From assembly GCA_963739245.1 (NCBI GenBank), contig CAVTZP010000003.1, positions 124,001 to 188,000 of the forward strand: 64,000 nt of DNA, read 5' to 3'. The notes beneath the pieces were generated by a model that was not told the origin of the DNA, did no database searches, and saw only the letters and a program-made list of their open reading frames with translations. The stretch is from CAVTZP01 sp963739245. GTDB taxonomy: Bacteria; Chloroflexota; Dehalococcoidia; Dehalococcoidales; BS750m-G39. Positions 9,051-20,170 of this stretch are shown here, piece by piece. How positions within the stretch are numbered: the first letter of the stretch is position 1; each line of letters starts with the position of its first letter. The translations under genes were made by a program, and so were the position numbers.

Positions 9051-9617
9051 ATGGAGCAAAGGCTGAGGGAAGCCCTTTCCCGAAGACGGAAGCGGCGCAT
9101 TACTGATGCTAACCTCGTCACCTCAGCGGTGCTAGTGCCTATCTATTATAAGGAAGGGCAGTATTACATCCTATTTACCAAGCGGACAGAAAGGGTGAAG
9201 GAGCATAAGGGGCAGATATCCTTTCCCGGGGGAGCCCGCCACAAGAGGGATAGGACGCTGCTTGATACCGCCTTGCGTGAATGTACTGAGGAAATAGGCT
9301 TAGCCCCTGGTGAGGTTAAGGTATTAGGGGAGCTGGATGACACCACCACCGAGACCTCCAATTATGTTATCTCCCCCTTTGTTGCCCTTATCCCTTATCC
9401 CTATCAGTTCAAGGTTGATGGGGGGGAGGTTGAGGAGATAATTGAAGCCCCTATTTCGGCGCTTCTGGATAAGGACTTACGTCAGCAGACCAGGGTTATA
9501 GGTGGTCAGGCGGTTACCTCATACTTCTATCACTATCAGGGGAGGGTAATCTGGGGGGCAACTGCCGAGATACTCAACCAGTTCCTTGGTATTTTTAGCC
9601 GAGTGATGGCGGGCTAA
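9051..9617 (+). CDS. Nudix hydrolase, CoA pyrophosphatase-like
   Basis: 188 residues from the ATG at 9051; an upstream extension to 8910 would run into pyrG and has no family similarity. The segment HKGQISFPGG (about residue 56) followed by the Nudix box GG-x5-D-x8-A-RECTEEIGL is the signature of the NudL/NUDT7 CoA diphosphatase branch, which splits CoA into 3',5'-ADP and phosphopantetheine. The substrate is inferred from that motif. It is divergent from pyrG. A small hairpin, GGGC-TAAA-AGCCC type, spans its stop codon. Confidence 0.85.
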   Translation: MEQRLREALSRRRKRRITDANLVTSAVLVPIYYKEGQYYILFTKRTERVKEHKGQISFPGGARHKRDRTLLDTALRECTEEIGLAPGEVKVLGELDDTTTETSNYVISPFVALIPYPYQFKVDGGEVEEIIEAPISALLDKDLRQQTRVIGGQAVTSYFYHYQGRVIWGATAEILNQFLGIFSRVMAG

Positions 9618-9668
9618 AAGCCCACTCTGGTAACCCCATCCTCCTGTATCCGCCTTCCCTGTATTGCA

Positions 9669-9740
9669 TCCCCTCCCCGCTTTAAAACATGTGTTTTTCT
9701 TCCCACCCACCCGCCCATTGAGGCTTTGCTCTTTAGCCCC
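9669..9740 (+). repeat. C-rich intergenic repeat (relatives at 14763-14875 and near 37576)
   Basis: A stretch reading CCCTCCCCG...TTTTTCTTCCCACCC-CCCGCCCATTG followed by a TTTGCTCTTTAG-like tail. A similar arrangement occurs at 14763-14831, with a second partial copy at 14838-14875. This is most of the 340-nt gap between the Nudix gene and clpC (9618-9957). No gene is seen there. Confidence 0.6.
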
Positions 9741-9793
9741 CGCTTTATTGGAGGGGGACTGTATTCCCTTCTCTTGTTTTAAGTGGGGTGTCT

Positions 9794-9849
9794 AAGAGGG
9801 GCTGACGCCCCTCTTTCTTCTCCTTCCCCTCTCCAAGATTGGAGAGGGG
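9794..9849 (+). repeat. Two adjacent palindromes (REP-like), possible terminator
   Basis: Hairpin A pairs AAGAGGGGC (9794-9802) with GCCCCTCTT (9807-9815), followed by TTCTTC. Hairpin B pairs CCCCTCTCCAA (9826-9836) with TTGGAGAGGGG (9839-9849). Both types recur in other gaps of the window. Hairpin A could terminate transcription from the Nudix gene. Confidence 0.65.
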
Positions 9850-9889
9850 GATAAAGGGGGTGAGGTTGATAAACCGCTAGATATGGGAC

Positions 9890-9919
9890 TTGATTGTGAT
9901 AGTATATAAAGGATAAAAT
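9890..9919 (+). promoter_or_regulatory. Candidate clpC promoter
   Basis: TTGATT (9890-9895), an 18-nt spacer and TAAAAT (9914-9919), about 38 nt before the clpC ATG at 9958. No CIRCE or CtsR-like operator was recognised. Confidence 0.4.
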
Positions 9920-9957
9920 ATTAATGGCAGAGTTATAAGTAGATTTGAGGTAGGTTT

Positions 9958-12411
9958 ATGAGGCAGGAGAGATTTACGGAACAGGCGCAGGAGGCACTGG
10001 CTTTATCTCAGGAGCTGCTACAGCGCTATCGCCATAGCCAGTGGGATGTGGAGCATATCCTGCTGGCACTGCTCCAGCAGGAGGCGGGGTTAGTCAGTGA
10101 CATCCTGCGTGGGCTTGGTGTTGATGTTGATAAAGTGAGGCAGCAGGTGGAAGCGGTGCTGGAGAAGTTCCCTAAGGCGGCCTATGAGACGGGACAGGTT
10201 TATGCCACCCCCCGCATTGCCAGCCTGCTAAAAAGGGCCGGGGATGAGGCCGACCGGCTAAAGGATGAGTTTATCGGCACGGAACACCTGCTTATTGCCA
10301 TAGCTGGGGAGGAAAGGGGGGAGGCGGCTGGAATCCTTAAACGCTTCGGGGTTGACCAAGAGAAGGTATTTCAAGCCCTGCAAAAGCTTCGTGGCGGGCA
10401 TCGGGTTACCGATGCCAGGGCGGAGAGCAAGTATCGCTCCCTGCAGAAATACGGCCGTGACTTCACCGAGATGGCTCGTCAGGGGAAACTGGACCCGGTT
10501 ATCGGCCGGGATGAAGAGATTAAGCGGGTAATGCAGATACTCACCAGGCGCACCAAGAATAACCCGGTGATTGTTGGCGATGCCGGCGTCGGCAAGACGG
10601 CTATTGCCGAGGGATTGGCACAGAAGATTGTGGCTGATGACGTTCCCGATTCGCTCAAGGGGAAGAAGGTCATCGCCCTGGATATGGGGGCGCTGGTTGC
10701 CGGGAGCAAGTTCCGCGGCGAGTTTGAGGAACGGCTTAAAGCGGTGATGGATGAGGTGCGCCAGGCAAAGGGAGAAGTAATACTGTTTATTGATGAAATC
10801 CATACCGTGGTTGGGGCTGGGGCGGCGGAGGGGGCAATTGATGCCAGCAACATGCTCAAGCCGGCCCTGGCTCACGGTGAGCTGCAGTGTATCGGGGCTA
10901 CCACCCTTGATGAATACCGCAGGTTCATTGAGAAGGATAAGGCGCTGGAGAGGCGCTTCCAGCCGGTGTTTGTCACTGAGCCGAGCGTTGAGGCAACGAT
11001 TGAGATGCTCAAGGGGCTCCGCCCCAGGTATGAGGCGCATCATAAGATTAAGATAAGCGATGAGGCTCTGGAGGCAGCGGCCAAGTTTAGCCACCGCTAT
11101 ATTTCAGATAGGCATCTTCCCGATAAGGCTATTGACCTTATTGATGAGGCCGCCTCAAAGCGGCGCATTGATACTGAGAGCGCACCGCCCGAGGTCAAGT
11201 CCCTAAAGCAGCGGATAGACCAGCTGACCAATGACGAGGAGGCAGCATCGCAGCGGCAGGATTATGAGCGAGTTGCTCAACTCAAGAGTGAGCGGTTGCG
11301 TCTTGAAGAGGATTATAACCGGGCGAAGAGTGAATGGCTGAAGCGGGAGAAGATTGATGAGGTGGTTGACGAGGAGGACATTGCCCAGCTCGTTTCCAAG
11401 TGGACCGGCATCCCGGTGTCCCAGATGTTAGAGGGCGAGGCGGAGAAGCTACTTCATATGGAGGAGCGGCTTCACGAGAGGCTGGTAAATCAGGAGGAAG
11501 CGGTTACCGCCGTTAGTGAGGCAATAAGACGCAGCCGGGCCGGGCTTAAAGACCCGCGCCGACCGATTGGCAGCTTTATCTTCTTAGGTCCCACCGGCGT
11601 GGGTAAGACCGAGCTGGCTAAGACCCTGGCCAAGTTCCTGTTTGATGATGAGAATGCTATGGTGAGACTGGATATGTCGGAGTATCAGCAGGAGCACACC
11701 GTATCGCGGCTTATTGGCGCCCCGCCGGGGTATATTGGCTATGAAGAAGGGGGGCAGCTTACCGAGGCGGTGAGGCGGCGCCCCTATCGGGTGGTTCTGC
11801 TGGATGAGATTGAGAAGGCGCACCCTCAGGTATTTAGCAGCCTCTTACAGATACTTGATGATGGGCGCTTGACCGACGGTCACGGCCGCACCGTGGATTT
11901 CAAGAATATAGTAGTCATTATGACCTCTAACGTCGGCGGTGAGCTTATCCGGCGGGATATGGGCATTGGCTTCGCCGCCAAGAAAGAGGAAGGCAAGACC
12001 CAGAAGCAGGCGTATGAGGCGATGAAGGAGAAGGTGCTGGCGGAGATGAAGAAGACCTTCCGCCCCGAGTTCATTAATCGGATAGACGAGATAATAGTCT
12101 TCCATCAGCTAACTGAGGAGCAGCTGGAGAGCATTGTTGAACTGATGGTGAAGGACCTTAAAGGGCGTCTGGCGGAGCGTAAGCTGAACATGGAGCTGAC
12201 GGAAGCGGCGAAATCGTGGCTGGTCAAGCAGGGCTATGACCCGGTATATGGCGCCCGACCGTTAAGACGAGCCGTGGAGCGCTATGTTGAAAATCCTTTG
12301 TCCGCCAAGATATTGCAGGGCGAATTTGCTGATGGTGATACCGTCCTGGTTGATGTGGGGGAGGAGGGCTTGACCTTTAGCCTGAAGAAGGGAGCCAGAG
12401 CTGCTGCCTAG
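9958..12411 (+). CDS. clpC: ATP-dependent Clp protease ATP-binding subunit ClpC
   Basis: 817 residues. Two Clp-N repeats (about 1-145) are followed by AAA+ module 1 with Walker A GDAGVGKTA, a middle domain containing a UVR-type motif (EAASQRQDYERVAQLK) typical of ClpC rather than ClpB, and AAA+ module 2 with Walker A GPTGVGKTE. An MGIGF segment in module 2 corresponds to the ClpP-docking IGF loop. It unfolds proteins and feeds them to ClpP. GAGG lies 7 nt before the ATG. clpP is not in the window. The tRNA-Ala gene follows 46 nt downstream. Confidence 0.97.
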   Translation: MRQERFTEQAQEALALSQELLQRYRHSQWDVEHILLALLQQEAGLVSDILRGLGVDVDKVRQQVEAVLEKFPKAAYETGQVYATPRIASLLKRAGDEADRLKDEFIGTEHLLIAIAGEERGEAAGILKRFGVDQEKVFQALQKLRGGHRVTDARAESKYRSLQKYGRDFTEMARQGKLDPVIGRDEEIKRVMQILTRRTKNNPVIVGDAGVGKTAIAEGLAQKIVADDVPDSLKGKKVIALDMGALVAGSKFRGEFEERLKAVMDEVRQAKGEVILFIDEIHTVVGAGAAEGAIDASNMLKPALAHGELQCIGATTLDEYRRFIEKDKALERRFQPVFVTEPSVEATIEMLKGLRPRYEAHHKIKISDEALEAAAKFSHRYISDRHLPDKAIDLIDEAASKRRIDTESAPPEVKSLKQRIDQLTNDEEAASQRQDYERVAQLKSERLRLEEDYNRAKSEWLKREKIDEVVDEEDIAQLVSKWTGIPVSQMLEGEAEKLLHMEERLHERLVNQEEAVTAVSEAIRRSRAGLKDPRRPIGSFIFLGPTGVGKTELAKTLAKFLFDDENAMVRLDMSEYQQEHTVSRLIGAPPGYIGYEEGGQLTEAVRRRPYRVVLLDEIEKAHPQVFSSLLQILDDGRLTDGHGRTVDFKNIVVIMTSNVGGELIRRDMGIGFAAKKEEGKTQKQAYEAMKEKVLAEMKKTFRPEFINRIDEIIVFHQLTEEQLESIVELMVKDLKGRLAERKLNMELTEAAKSWLVKQGYDPVYGARPLRRAVERYVENPLSAKILQGEFADGDTVLVDVGEEGLTFSLKKGARAAA

Positions 12412-12413
12412 GC

Positions 12414-12442
12414 TTGCGTTCCCCGCCAATTTTTGCTAAATT
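12414..12442 (+). promoter_or_regulatory. Candidate promoter of tRNA-Ala
   Basis: TTGCGT (12414-12419), a 17-nt spacer and TAAATT (12437-12442), 15 nt before the 5' end of the tRNA. Confidence 0.45.
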
Positions 12443-12457
12443 AGATGGTATCTTTAT

Positions 12458-12530
12458 GGGGCTGTAGTTCAGTTGGGAGAACGTTTGACTGGCAGTCAAA
12501 AGGTAGGGGGTTCGAATCCCCCCAGCTCCA
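12458..12530 (+). tRNA. tRNA-Ala (anticodon GGC)
   Basis: A 73-nt cloverleaf: 7-bp acceptor stem GGGGCTG/CAGCTCC containing the G3:U70 pair that defines alanine identity, D arm, anticodon stem TTTGA/TCAAA with loop CTGGCAG (anticodon GGC at 12491-12493) and a 5-bp T stem around TTCGAAT. The discriminator is A. CCA is not encoded. Confidence 0.95.
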
Positions 12531-12538
12531 CTGAGCCT

Positions 12539-13225
12539 ATGCCAAGTCTGCCTTATATTGAGAAGGTTGGCGAGCGGGGCGACCTCCAGATATGGATTGT
12601 GGATGGTAGCTACATCCGCAGCCACCTTGATGAAGAGTTCACCAATTATGGACAGCACTATCGCTATCCTTATATTCCCGAAAATGAATTGTGGCTTGAC
12701 CACGAGGCGGCGCAGGATGAACAGCAGTTTTTTATTGACCACCTCTTGGTCGAGCATCGTCTCATGGCGAAGGGCGTGAGCTACGAAAAGGCACTAGCCG
12801 AAGCTGACCGAAAGGAACGTAAAGAACGCCGACATGCTGGAGATTTAAGCCGCCTTACCAGCCATGGTCACACGCCGCCAGAAGTCAGCCAGGTGCATAA
12901 GCTACTATGGAAGAAACTTGAAAATGGCTTGAGCGTTTGGATTGTTAGTGGGCGCATAGTACGCAGTGTTTTCGACATTGACTTTACTGAAGGTGGACAT
13001 GATCACGTGTATGAATTTGTGCCGGAAAACGAGGTATGGATTGACGATGATATTGAGGAAGAGGAGCGAGGTTATGTGCTTTTGCACGAACTGCATGAGC
13101 GCAATCGGATGGCTAGCGGCTGGCCCTACAGTAAAGCCCACGCCGAAGCTAGCCACCTTGAATACCGCTGTCGGCATCATCCCGACGAACTGCATAGTGT
13201 CTTAGCCGCCGAAGGCTGGGCGTGA
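12539..13225 (+). CDS. Uncharacterised protein made of two copies of a HExxE-containing domain
   Basis: 228 residues from the ATG at 12539; longer readings would begin inside the tRNA. The protein is an internal duplication. Copy 1 is about residues 10-100 and copy 2 about 122-215. Each has (L)xxWIVxGxxxRS, then F(T)xxGxxxxYxxxPENExWxD, an acidic stretch, HxxxEHR or HELHERxxM, a GxxYxxAxAEAxxxE segment and a basic end. The repeated His-Glu residues could bind a metal, but the spacing is HELHE, not the HExxH of zincin proteases, and copy 1 has H-LLVEHR. I recognise a widespread uncharacterised bacterial/phage family but no function. It is followed 12 nt later by a membrane protein gene, possibly co-transcribed. 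Confidence 0.75.
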   Translation: MPSLPYIEKVGERGDLQIWIVDGSYIRSHLDEEFTNYGQHYRYPYIPENELWLDHEAAQDEQQFFIDHLLVEHRLMAKGVSYEKALAEADRKERKERRHAGDLSRLTSHGHTPPEVSQVHKLLWKKLENGLSVWIVSGRIVRSVFDIDFTEGGHDHVYEFVPENEVWIDDDIEEEERGYVLLHELHERNRMASGWPYSKAHAEASHLEYRCRHHPDELHSVLAAEGWA

Positions 13226-13237
13226 TAGTAGGTTTGG

Positions 13238-13879
13238 ATGGCGAGTAGTAGCTCAAACAAGAGTAAATATGTTGCTGCTGGCATACTAGCGGCAACGATA
13301 GTCGTAAGTGTTGTCGGCTCTCTTTTACTCATTTGGCACTGGGAATGGATAGAAGGGCTTTCGAGTCAAGGTTATCTGGGGCTTTTCATTTTATCCTTAT
13401 TCGCTGGCTCGCCGCTACCGATACCGACTCCAAGCATGATACTAACTTTTACTCTCGGCGGTCTGTTGAATCCAGCAGCAGTGGGGATAGTCTCTGGCTT
13501 GGGCAATGGCATCGGCAACGCACTTATTTATTGGGCTGGTCGTGGTGGGCACCAATTCTTTCGAAGTCTCGTCGTTTCCGACCAATGGGGTGAAAACTCC
13601 TCCTCACGAATAGGTTGGTTTTTAAGGAAGATGAGAATACATCGATTGTTAGCCCTCGGAAGTCGAGGGGCAATGGCAGCTGTTTTCTTATTGTCTATCT
13701 ATCCCAATCCGGTTCTCACGCCTATGATTCTCGGTATGGGAGCAGCGCGCTTCCACTTCACGAAATTCTTTTTTGTCTGCTGTGCCGGTAAGATAGTCCA
13801 GAGTATGCTCCTTGCCTATCTGGGTTATTTCGGATTGGGTTCTCTGTTGCGTTTTCTTGGTGTATTCACTATGCCCTAG
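13238..13879 (+). CDS. Small integral membrane protein, VTT/DedA-like
   Basis: 213 residues with about five hydrophobic segments. The segment SPLPIPTPSMILTFTLGG, then NPAAVGIVSGLGNGIGNA and YWAGRGG, resembles the re-entrant-loop region of the VTT (SNARE-associated, DedA) family, which includes lipid flippases and scramblases. Overall divergence from DedA is large, so membership is tentative. It starts 12 nt downstream of the duplicated-domain gene. Confidence 0.65.
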   Translation: MASSSSNKSKYVAAGILAATIVVSVVGSLLLIWHWEWIEGLSSQGYLGLFILSLFAGSPLPIPTPSMILTFTLGGLLNPAAVGIVSGLGNGIGNALIYWAGRGGHQFFRSLVVSDQWGENSSSRIGWFLRKMRIHRLLALGSRGAMAAVFLLSIYPNPVLTPMILGMGAARFHFTKFFFVCCAGKIVQSMLLAYLGYFGLGSLLRFLGVFTMP

Positions 13880-13952
13880 GGCACAGTCTTGCTGTTTGTG
13901 CCCTTCTATGGTTATATAGCATGGCAGAGTTAAAACTAAAAAGGAGGTTAAG

Positions 13953-14705
13953 ATGAGCTCAATCCAACAGGACTTATCCGTATTTAACAAATTTAATTTT
14001 GACCGGCCGCCGGTAGGCGTTAAGTTCTTATTCGGGAAACCGGATGGAATCAAGAAGCTGGACAAGACTTTAGCCTTATGTGAGATGCTCAGGGAAGCCC
14101 AGGGAAGCGCCCCCTTTTACGCCACGAAGGATGATTTTGAGTGCGTCGGACCGCTAATATTGGGCATGGCGGAGTCCGAGCCGATTTTTGAGAGCGGGCA
14201 ATTAGGACCCAGATTGGAACTCTTTAAGGAGCCACGAGCCAACAATAGAATCTATTACTACATTCCCAGAATGATTAGGGGTACCGTTAACTACATCGCT
14301 TTCTCGCCGTTAGACAAACTGTCATTCACCCCGGATGTATTAATTGTTACGGCTAAGCCGAGCCAGGCAGAGCTTATACTTAGAGCCATGACCTATACCA
14401 CCGGGAAAATGTGGACGGCTAAGGGAACATCGGTGATAGGGTGCGCCTGGCTATTTGTTTATCCCTACCTGAGCGGGGAATTGAACTTTACCGTCAGCGG
14501 TCTTGGCGTGGGCATGAAGGCAAGACAGGTATTACCCGAAGGTCTGATACTTATATCCATCCCCTGGGACTTGCTCCCCACTCTGGTAGAAAATTTGCGG
14601 GATATGAAGTGGGTTCCTATAGAGCATACTCGGAGTAGAGACGAAAATAGCAAAGAATTTAAGAAATTGGCTGAGACATTGGCGAAAGAATTTCAAGCCA
14701 AGTAA
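13953..14705 (+). CDS. DUF169 family protein
   Basis: 250 residues, cytoplasmic. The start PPVGVKFLFGKPDG, the central SPLDKLSFTPDVLIV and the GCAWLFVYPYLSGELNFTVSG region match the DUF169 (COG2043) family found mostly in anaerobic bacteria and archaea. Function is unknown. A strong SD (AGGAGG) lies 6 nt before the ATG and a good terminator follows, so it is probably monocistronic. Confidence 0.8.
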   Translation: MSSIQQDLSVFNKFNFDRPPVGVKFLFGKPDGIKKLDKTLALCEMLREAQGSAPFYATKDDFECVGPLILGMAESEPIFESGQLGPRLELFKEPRANNRIYYYIPRMIRGTVNYIAFSPLDKLSFTPDVLIVTAKPSQAELILRAMTYTTGKMWTAKGTSVIGCAWLFVYPYLSGELNFTVSGLGVGMKARQVLPEGLILISIPWDLLPTLVENLRDMKWVPIEHTRSRDENSKEFKKLAETLAKEFQAK

Positions 14706-14734
14706 GACAGGGGCGTTAGGGTAGAGGTATTTTT

Positions 14735-14761
14735 AAGAGGGGGCAAAGCCCCCTCTTTTTT
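14735..14761 (+). terminator. Intrinsic terminator after the DUF169 gene
   Basis: Stem AAGAGGGGGC with GCCCCCTCTT around an AAA loop, followed by TTTTT. It lies 30 nt after the DUF169 stop. Confidence 0.88.
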
Positions 14762-14762
14762 A

Positions 14763-14875
14763 TCCCCTCCCCGTTTTTAACATATCTTTTTCTTCCCACC
14801 CGCCCGCCCGCCCTAATAGGCTCTGCCTCTGAAACTCTCTTCCCACCCGCCCATTGGGTCTTCGTTCTCCCCTTT
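14763..14875 (+). repeat. C-rich intergenic repeat, copies 2 and 3
   Basis: CCCTCCCCG, then TTTTTCTTCCCACCCGCCC (14763-14815), and a second CTTCCCACCCGCCCATTG block (14838-14857). It is related to 9669-9740. Confidence 0.55.
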
Positions 14876-14877
14876 AA

Positions 14878-14906
14878 TTATTAGGAGATTGCGCCGCAGG
14901 TATAAT
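14878..14906 (+). promoter_or_regulatory. Candidate leuS promoter
   Basis: A perfect TATAAT at 14901-14906, with a weak -35 (TTATTA, 14878-14883) 17 nt upstream. The start would fall about 20 nt before the leuS ATG at 14931. No T-box leader is visible. Confidence 0.45.
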
Positions 14907-14930
14907 CTTGTTACAATTACCCTCAGTAGA

Positions 14931-17387
<2,457 letters not shown>

Positions 17388-17396
17388 AAAAATACT

Positions 17397-18197
17397 ATGA
17401 AAATAGCATTTATCGGTGGCGGCAATATGGGGGAGGCAATGGTGTCAGCAGTTTTAGACAAAAGGCTGGCTAAGCCAGGGGCTATTATTGTTGGTGATAT
17501 TGCTGAGGCTCGACGTAAGCATCTTGAAAAGAAGTACGGAATAACCGCAACCAGCAGTAATCAAGAGGCGGTGGAAAAGGCTGATGTTGTCGTTCTGGCC
17601 GTTAAGCCGCAGAATCTGGTTGAGGTAATGTCTGAGCTGAAAGGTTGTCTTAAGCCGTCTCAGCTTGTTTTATCAATTATCGCCGGGGCGAGAACAAAAA
17701 CCTTGAGTCGTAGACTGAAGCATGGTTGTATCGTTCGGGCGATGCCCAATACCCCGGCCCAGATTGGGGAGGGGATAAGCGTCTGGACAGCCACCGCTGA
17801 AGTGACCAAAAAACAAAGGGCGTGGGTTAGCTCTATCCTTGGGGCTATGGGCAGGGAGGTTTATGTTGATGGTGAGAACTATATTGATATGGCGACGGCG
17901 GTAAGCGGTAGCGGACCGGCCTATTTCTTCCTTATGGTTGAGGCGCTGGTTGATGCTGCCGTAGGGATCGGTCTTCCCCGGGATATGGCTTTAGCGCTGG
18001 TGCTGCAGACCATGCTCGGCTCGGGTCACCTTATTCAGAGGTCAGGTAAAGAGCCAGCCGAGTTACGCCGGATGGTTACCTCCCCCGGTGGCACCACCGC
18101 TGAGGCTCTAATTCAGTTAGAAAAGGGGAAATTCACCGAGCTACTTAAGCGGGCAGTAAAGGCTGCCTATGATAAAGCCAAGAGATTAGGGGGTTAG
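17397..18197 (+). CDS. proC: Pyrroline-5-carboxylate reductase
   Basis: 266 residues. An N-terminal Rossmann fold with IAFIGGGNMGEAM, VRAMPNTPAQIGEG in the middle, and the C-terminal signature (ELRRMVTSPGGTTAEAL) of the P5CR family. It catalyses the NAD(P)H-dependent last step of proline synthesis. 9 nt after leuS, apparently the same transcript. Confidence 0.96.
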   Translation: MKIAFIGGGNMGEAMVSAVLDKRLAKPGAIIVGDIAEARRKHLEKKYGITATSSNQEAVEKADVVVLAVKPQNLVEVMSELKGCLKPSQLVLSIIAGARTKTLSRRLKHGCIVRAMPNTPAQIGEGISVWTATAEVTKKQRAWVSSILGAMGREVYVDGENYIDMATAVSGSGPAYFFLMVEALVDAAVGIGLPRDMALALVLQTMLGSGHLIQRSGKEPAELRRMVTSPGGTTAEALIQLEKGKFTELLKRAVKAAYDKAKRLGG

Positions 18198-18228
18198 GTG
18201 AGATAATAATAAGTTTTGGAGGAAGCCA

Positions 18229-19464
18229 ATGAGAAAGAAGATTAAAGCTGGTCTAATTCTAGCTCTGGTTTGCTTACTTCTGGCCAGCCTTAGCGCCTGT
18301 GCTGGTCAAGCGGAGGAAACTCAGCGCCAGCTAGTTAAGGTGAGCCGGAGCGATTTAGTGGTAACGGTCAGTGCTGATGGCAATCTTTCTTTTGTTGAGG
18401 ATAGAAAGTTAGTCTTTGGCATTGGTGGCACTATAGCTGAGGTAAATGTGGAAGAGGGTAACTGGGTAAGCCAGGGGGAGGTGCTGGCAAAGCTAGATAC
18501 CATCTCTTTGGAACTAGCTGCCAAGTCAGCCGAAGCCGACCGAGGAATAGCTGACGCTGGCTATAAAAAGCTGACCTATCCCTATACCTATTCTACTTTT
18601 GCCTTTGATGTCCCCGATGCACTGGCCGCCGTTATTGATGCCAAACGGGAGTTAAACAAGGCGGTGGAAGCGCTGGTGATAGGATTAAGCTTTGACCAAT
18701 ACTGGCAGATATGGCAAGAGCTGAAACAAGCCCAGGACAAATTGACCATGGCTGAGCAGAGGCTGGCTCGGGGGCATGGGGAGGATGTATTTGTCTCAGG
18801 AGCTCTTAATGTAGCCGACTTCTGGACGTTAAGGACGGCCCAGCTGGGGGTGGAAAAAGCCCAAGTGGCTTTGGATATAGCCAACGATAACTTGAAGAAG
18901 GCGGTGATAGTTGCTCCCTTTGACGGTGTCGTCGCCGCGGTGAATATTAAAGAAGGGGATAGTCTATCCTCTTTAGATTATGCCACTAGAACCATCATGG
19001 AGTTAGTTGACCCGGGGAGTATGGAACTTAGTGCTGAGGTTGATGAGATAGATGTACCAAGTGTGAAGGTAGGGCAAAGAGCTATTATCAGTGTCGATGC
19101 CCTGCCTGATGTTAAGCTGGAGGGCAAGGTTATCTCTATTTCCCCGCTGGCGACTGAGGAATCGGGGCTGATGTTATACAAGATTAAGGTTAGCTTTGAT
19201 GTGACAGAAGGTTCCGGGCTCAGGGGGGGAATGAGTGCCACCGCCGACATTGTCACTAATGAACGGAGCGGCGTTTTGCTGGTGCCCAGCCGGGCTATCG
19301 GGCAGGATAGCCAGGGTAAGCCAGTGGTTAAGCTCATGGTCAATGGTAAGGTTAAGGAGAGGGCGGTAGTTATCGGTGTTAGTGATAGCTATCAGACTGA
19401 GATTGTATCCGGGCTTAATGAGGGTGATACGGTGGTAATAGAGAAAAAAGCTTCCTCCAAGTGA
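18229..19464 (+). CDS. MacA/HlyD-type periplasmic adaptor lipoprotein
   Basis: 411 residues. A lipoprotein signal peptide ends in the lipobox LSAC (about residue 24). The N-terminal lipoyl-like half is IAEVNVEEGNWVSQGEVLAKLD, followed by a helical hairpin (about 95-225), the second lipoyl half (VIVAPFDGVVAAVNIKEGD) and a beta-barrel/MP domain. This is the adaptor of a tripartite-like or MacAB-type exporter. In a monoderm it would stand on the outer face of the membrane. The genes for ATPase and permease follow. GGAGG lies 7 nt before the ATG. Confidence 0.88.
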   Translation: MRKKIKAGLILALVCLLLASLSACAGQAEETQRQLVKVSRSDLVVTVSADGNLSFVEDRKLVFGIGGTIAEVNVEEGNWVSQGEVLAKLDTISLELAAKSAEADRGIADAGYKKLTYPYTYSTFAFDVPDALAAVIDAKRELNKAVEALVIGLSFDQYWQIWQELKQAQDKLTMAEQRLARGHGEDVFVSGALNVADFWTLRTAQLGVEKAQVALDIANDNLKKAVIVAPFDGVVAAVNIKEGDSLSSLDYATRTIMELVDPGSMELSAEVDEIDVPSVKVGQRAIISVDALPDVKLEGKVISISPLATEESGLMLYKIKVSFDVTEGSGLRGGMSATADIVTNERSGVLLVPSRAIGQDSQGKPVVKLMVNGKVKERAVVIGVSDSYQTEIVSGLNEGDTVVIEKKASSK

Positions 19465-19483
19465 AGCGGAGGGTTTATACCTG

Positions 19484-20170
19484 GTGAGTAAGTCTTACCG
19501 AGTTAGAGACATGATTAAACTGGAAAACATCAGCAAGGTTTACCGGATGGGTGAGGTTGAGGTCTACGCCCTTAAGGGGGTGTCTCTGACCATTAACCAG
19601 GGGGAAATGGTGTCTATTATTGGCGCGTCAGGCTCGGGCAAGTCCACCCTGCTTCATATCCTTGGCTGCCTGGATAGACCGACGTCAGGTCGGTACCTCC
19701 TTGACGGGGTTGATGTCAGCCAGCTTAGCGATGACAAACTGGCGGAGATGAGGAATAAAAAGTTTGGTTTTGTCTTTCAGGATTTTAATCTTTTGTCCCG
19801 TGCCACTGCCCTGGCCAATGTTGAGCTTCCCCTTATCTATGGGGGTGGTGGTGATAAGCACCAGCGAGCTACGGAAGCCCTGGAGCGGGTGAAACTGGGA
19901 CAAAGGGCTCAGCATAAACCAACTGAGCTATCCGGCGGTGAACAGCAGCGGGTAGCTATAGCTCGAGCCCTGGTGAATAACCCGGCTCTCATTTTAGCCG
20001 ATGAGCCTACCGGCAACCTTGATAGCGTTTCCACCGCTGAGATTATCTCTATTTTCCGCCAGCTCAATCGGGATGGTATTACGGTGATTATTGTTACCCA
20101 TGAGGCGGATATCGCCGCTCAAACTCAGCATGTCATTCGCCTGCATGATGGGGAGATTGTCAGCCAGTGA
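19484..20170 (+). CDS. ABC transporter ATP-binding protein, MacB/LolD type
   Basis: 228 residues if translation begins at GTG 19484 (GGAGG 11 nt upstream); an alternative ATG is at 19511 (MIKLENISK). It has Walker A GASGSGKSTLL, the signature LSGGEQQRVAIARAL, Walker B ALILADEPTG and the H-loop VTHE. The family drives mechanotransmission-type export by MacB-like permeases. It overlaps the permease gene by 4 nt (GTGA). Confidence 0.92.
   Translation: MSKSYRVRDMIKLENISKVYRMGEVEVYALKGVSLTINQGEMVSIIGASGSGKSTLLHILGCLDRPTSGRYLLDGVDVSQLSDDKLAEMRNKKFGFVFQDFNLLSRATALANVELPLIYGGGGDKHQRATEALERVKLGQRAQHKPTELSGGEQQRVAIARALVNNPALILADEPTGNLDSVSTAEIISIFRQLNRDGITVIIVTHEADIAAQTQHVIRLHDGEIVSQ

Noticed and set aside
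9618..9957. Small RNA gene in the Nudix-clpC gap
   Set aside because: Only repeats, palindromes and the clpC promoter are visible; no known RNA family signature (SRP, RNase P, tmRNA, 6S) was found.
10258..11094. 278-codon open frame antisense to clpC
   Set aside because: It is a by-product of G/C codon bias in clpC. It has no SD, no recognisable motifs and lies fully inside a strongly conserved gene.
12473..12538. N-terminal extension of the duplicated-domain gene into the tRNA
   Set aside because: It would start inside tRNA-Ala; the ATG at 12539 is the first start outside it.
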